Shown one piece after another: positions 63,111 through 64,000 of a stretch of 64,000 nucleotides of DNA (its first letter is position 1; each line of letters starts with the position of its first letter). The notes beneath the pieces were generated by a model. The model did no database searches. It was given only the letters and a program-made list of their open reading frames with translations, and was not told the origin of the DNA. The position numbers were made by a program, and so were the translations under genes. Source of the stretch: Tenebrio molitor (taxonomy: Eukaryota > Arthropoda > Insecta > Coleoptera > Tenebrionidae); the NCBI RefSeq assembly GCF_963966145.1, contig NC_091049.1, positions 15,624,001 through 15,688,000 of the forward strand, written 5' to 3'.

Positions 63111-63997
63111 ATATAATTCGTTCATGGGCTTACTTGTCATTACGGTCTTCTGGTCTATTTTGGCAATTACTTCGCCATTGTGATTAAAAATCACGGAAAT
63201 TCCGCCCTCTTGCATTCGTCTCACAGAGAGTAGATTTACCGGAACCTCTTGAGCGAGGACTTTGCGAAGGGTTCCAACATGGCCCAACTTCGTCAAGATT
63301 TCAATGTTGCCCAAACGCACGCTTCTTTCTTGGCAACAGAAATTTTGATGGGTTTCTCCAATTGTTGATATTCTTTATAGAAACTCAGGTCGTTGATGAG
63401 ATGTTCTGTGGCTGCAGAATTCAGAACAAATTTCAATTTTCCTTCGGCCTGTTGCATATGCTCTTCAGTATTCATCATAAACGAATTAGTACCCTTGAAT
63501 CTGCGTGATCGTTCATGTTTTGATTTTTGCCTTTCTTGCCTTTTCAATTCCTGTTTATAATAATAACAATCCTTTTTGAAATGGTTTCTTCGGCCACAGA
63601 AAAAACACTTTTGTCCGATTTTCTTTGAAGAAGGCCCACGTAGATAATTCCCTTTATTTTGCAGCTTGCGTTTATTTGGTGACTGATGATAAACGGGTTG
63701 AAATTGCAGTGCTTTCATACTTGTGTCAGCACTTTCTTTCTTCAATTTTTGCTCGTGCTCCAACAGCAACTTTTTCACAAAAGCTTAGGTAAGACGATCA
63801 TCCGACATTGTTTTTACCGCTGTGACTACACCATCGTATGAGTGAGGTAAGGTGTTTAATAAATACCACACTTTTGTCATTTCGTTCCCGCTGTTTCCGC
63901 ATGCAATTAAATCTCCTATCATTTCATCTAATTCCACGAAATGTTTCTTCAAAGCCACGTCAGATTTTAATTTGTACTTAAAAAGTTTTTCTTGCAC
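63111..63997 (-). pseudogene. Ty1/copia gag and protease
   Basis: 63997-63785: gag (KYKLKSDVALKKHFVELDEM, WYLLNTLPHSYDGVVTAVKT) then an in-frame stop. 63778-63293: KCFFCGRRNHFKKDC knuckle, then the protease start FVLNSAATEHLINDLS, where W.LDSGAT is usual, so the DSG active site is NSA. 63320-63111 in another frame: VGTLRKVLAQEVPVNLLSVR, MNELYVL. The element begins outside the window. Continues after the insert at 61514. Confidence 0.83.
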
Positions 63998-64000
63998 ATT

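Overview
This is an arthropod, almost certainly insect, nuclear genome window (a beetle is my guess, not proven). It is AT-rich, has no operons, and genes show GT..AG introns. Recognisable content is almost entirely transposable elements: BEL/Pao, Ty3/gypsy and Ty1/copia LTR elements; Jockey-, R1- and TAA-tailed LINEs; and hAT, piggyBac, P, Harbinger, Tigger/pogo, Tc1/mariner-IS630 and probable MULE DNA transposons. There is no rRNA, tRNA or CRISPR. Only two pieces look host-like: a zeste-type Myb/SANT gene end at 79-929, which could itself be Harbinger-derived, and an intron-bearing fragment of a cyclic-nucleotide-gated/HCN-type channel gene at 31261-32102 that sits inside a retrotransposon.

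Layout. 1-2.6 kb: Myb/SANT gene split by a TA-flanked MITE, then two more MITEs and a hairpin. 2.6-6.7 kb: LINE tail, a putative transposase (DUF7869-like), hAT remnant, BEL gag/protease. 7.4-13.4 kb: MITE, BEL scrap, R1-like LINE, P-element remnant, broken piggyBac. 13.4-21.6 kb: a very young 7.3-kb BEL/Pao element (458-bp LTRs with one difference, 5-bp target duplication tacat) inserted in an IS630-like transposase. 22-32.5 kb: LINE tail and Ty3/gypsy remnants carrying a 5.5-kb hAT (8-bp duplication), which itself carries a Tc1-type element, plus the ion-channel fragment in gag. 33-36 kb: another gypsy with an intact gag. 36.2-40.9 kb: hAT remnant with nested insertions and two copies of one MITE. 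40.7-43.9 kb: Tigger with a long but catalytically crippled ORF. 44-45.3 kb: hairpins and a tandem duplication. 45.4-47.8 kb: complete-ended Harbinger with three MITEs inside. 48-57.2 kb: IS630-like pieces, an unusual non-LTR reverse transcriptase, a GC-rich gypsy with one LTR, a second gypsy with an internal deletion, a Jockey-like LINE. 59-64 kb: mariner transposase and a copia element split by a FLYWCH-carrying insertion with 8-bp target duplication.

How it fits together. Nested insertions give a relative order of events; several insertion sites, read without the insert, give back or nearly give back the host element's frame. No element looks autonomous. The most unusual things are the captured channel-gene fragment, a recurring class of about 60-130-bp imperfect hairpins with unrelated stems but CG-rich CGAG/CTCG loops (eight seen), and the young BEL element that already has two frameshifts. 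Coordinates of degraded elements are approximate; family names rest on motif recognition by eye, without database searches.
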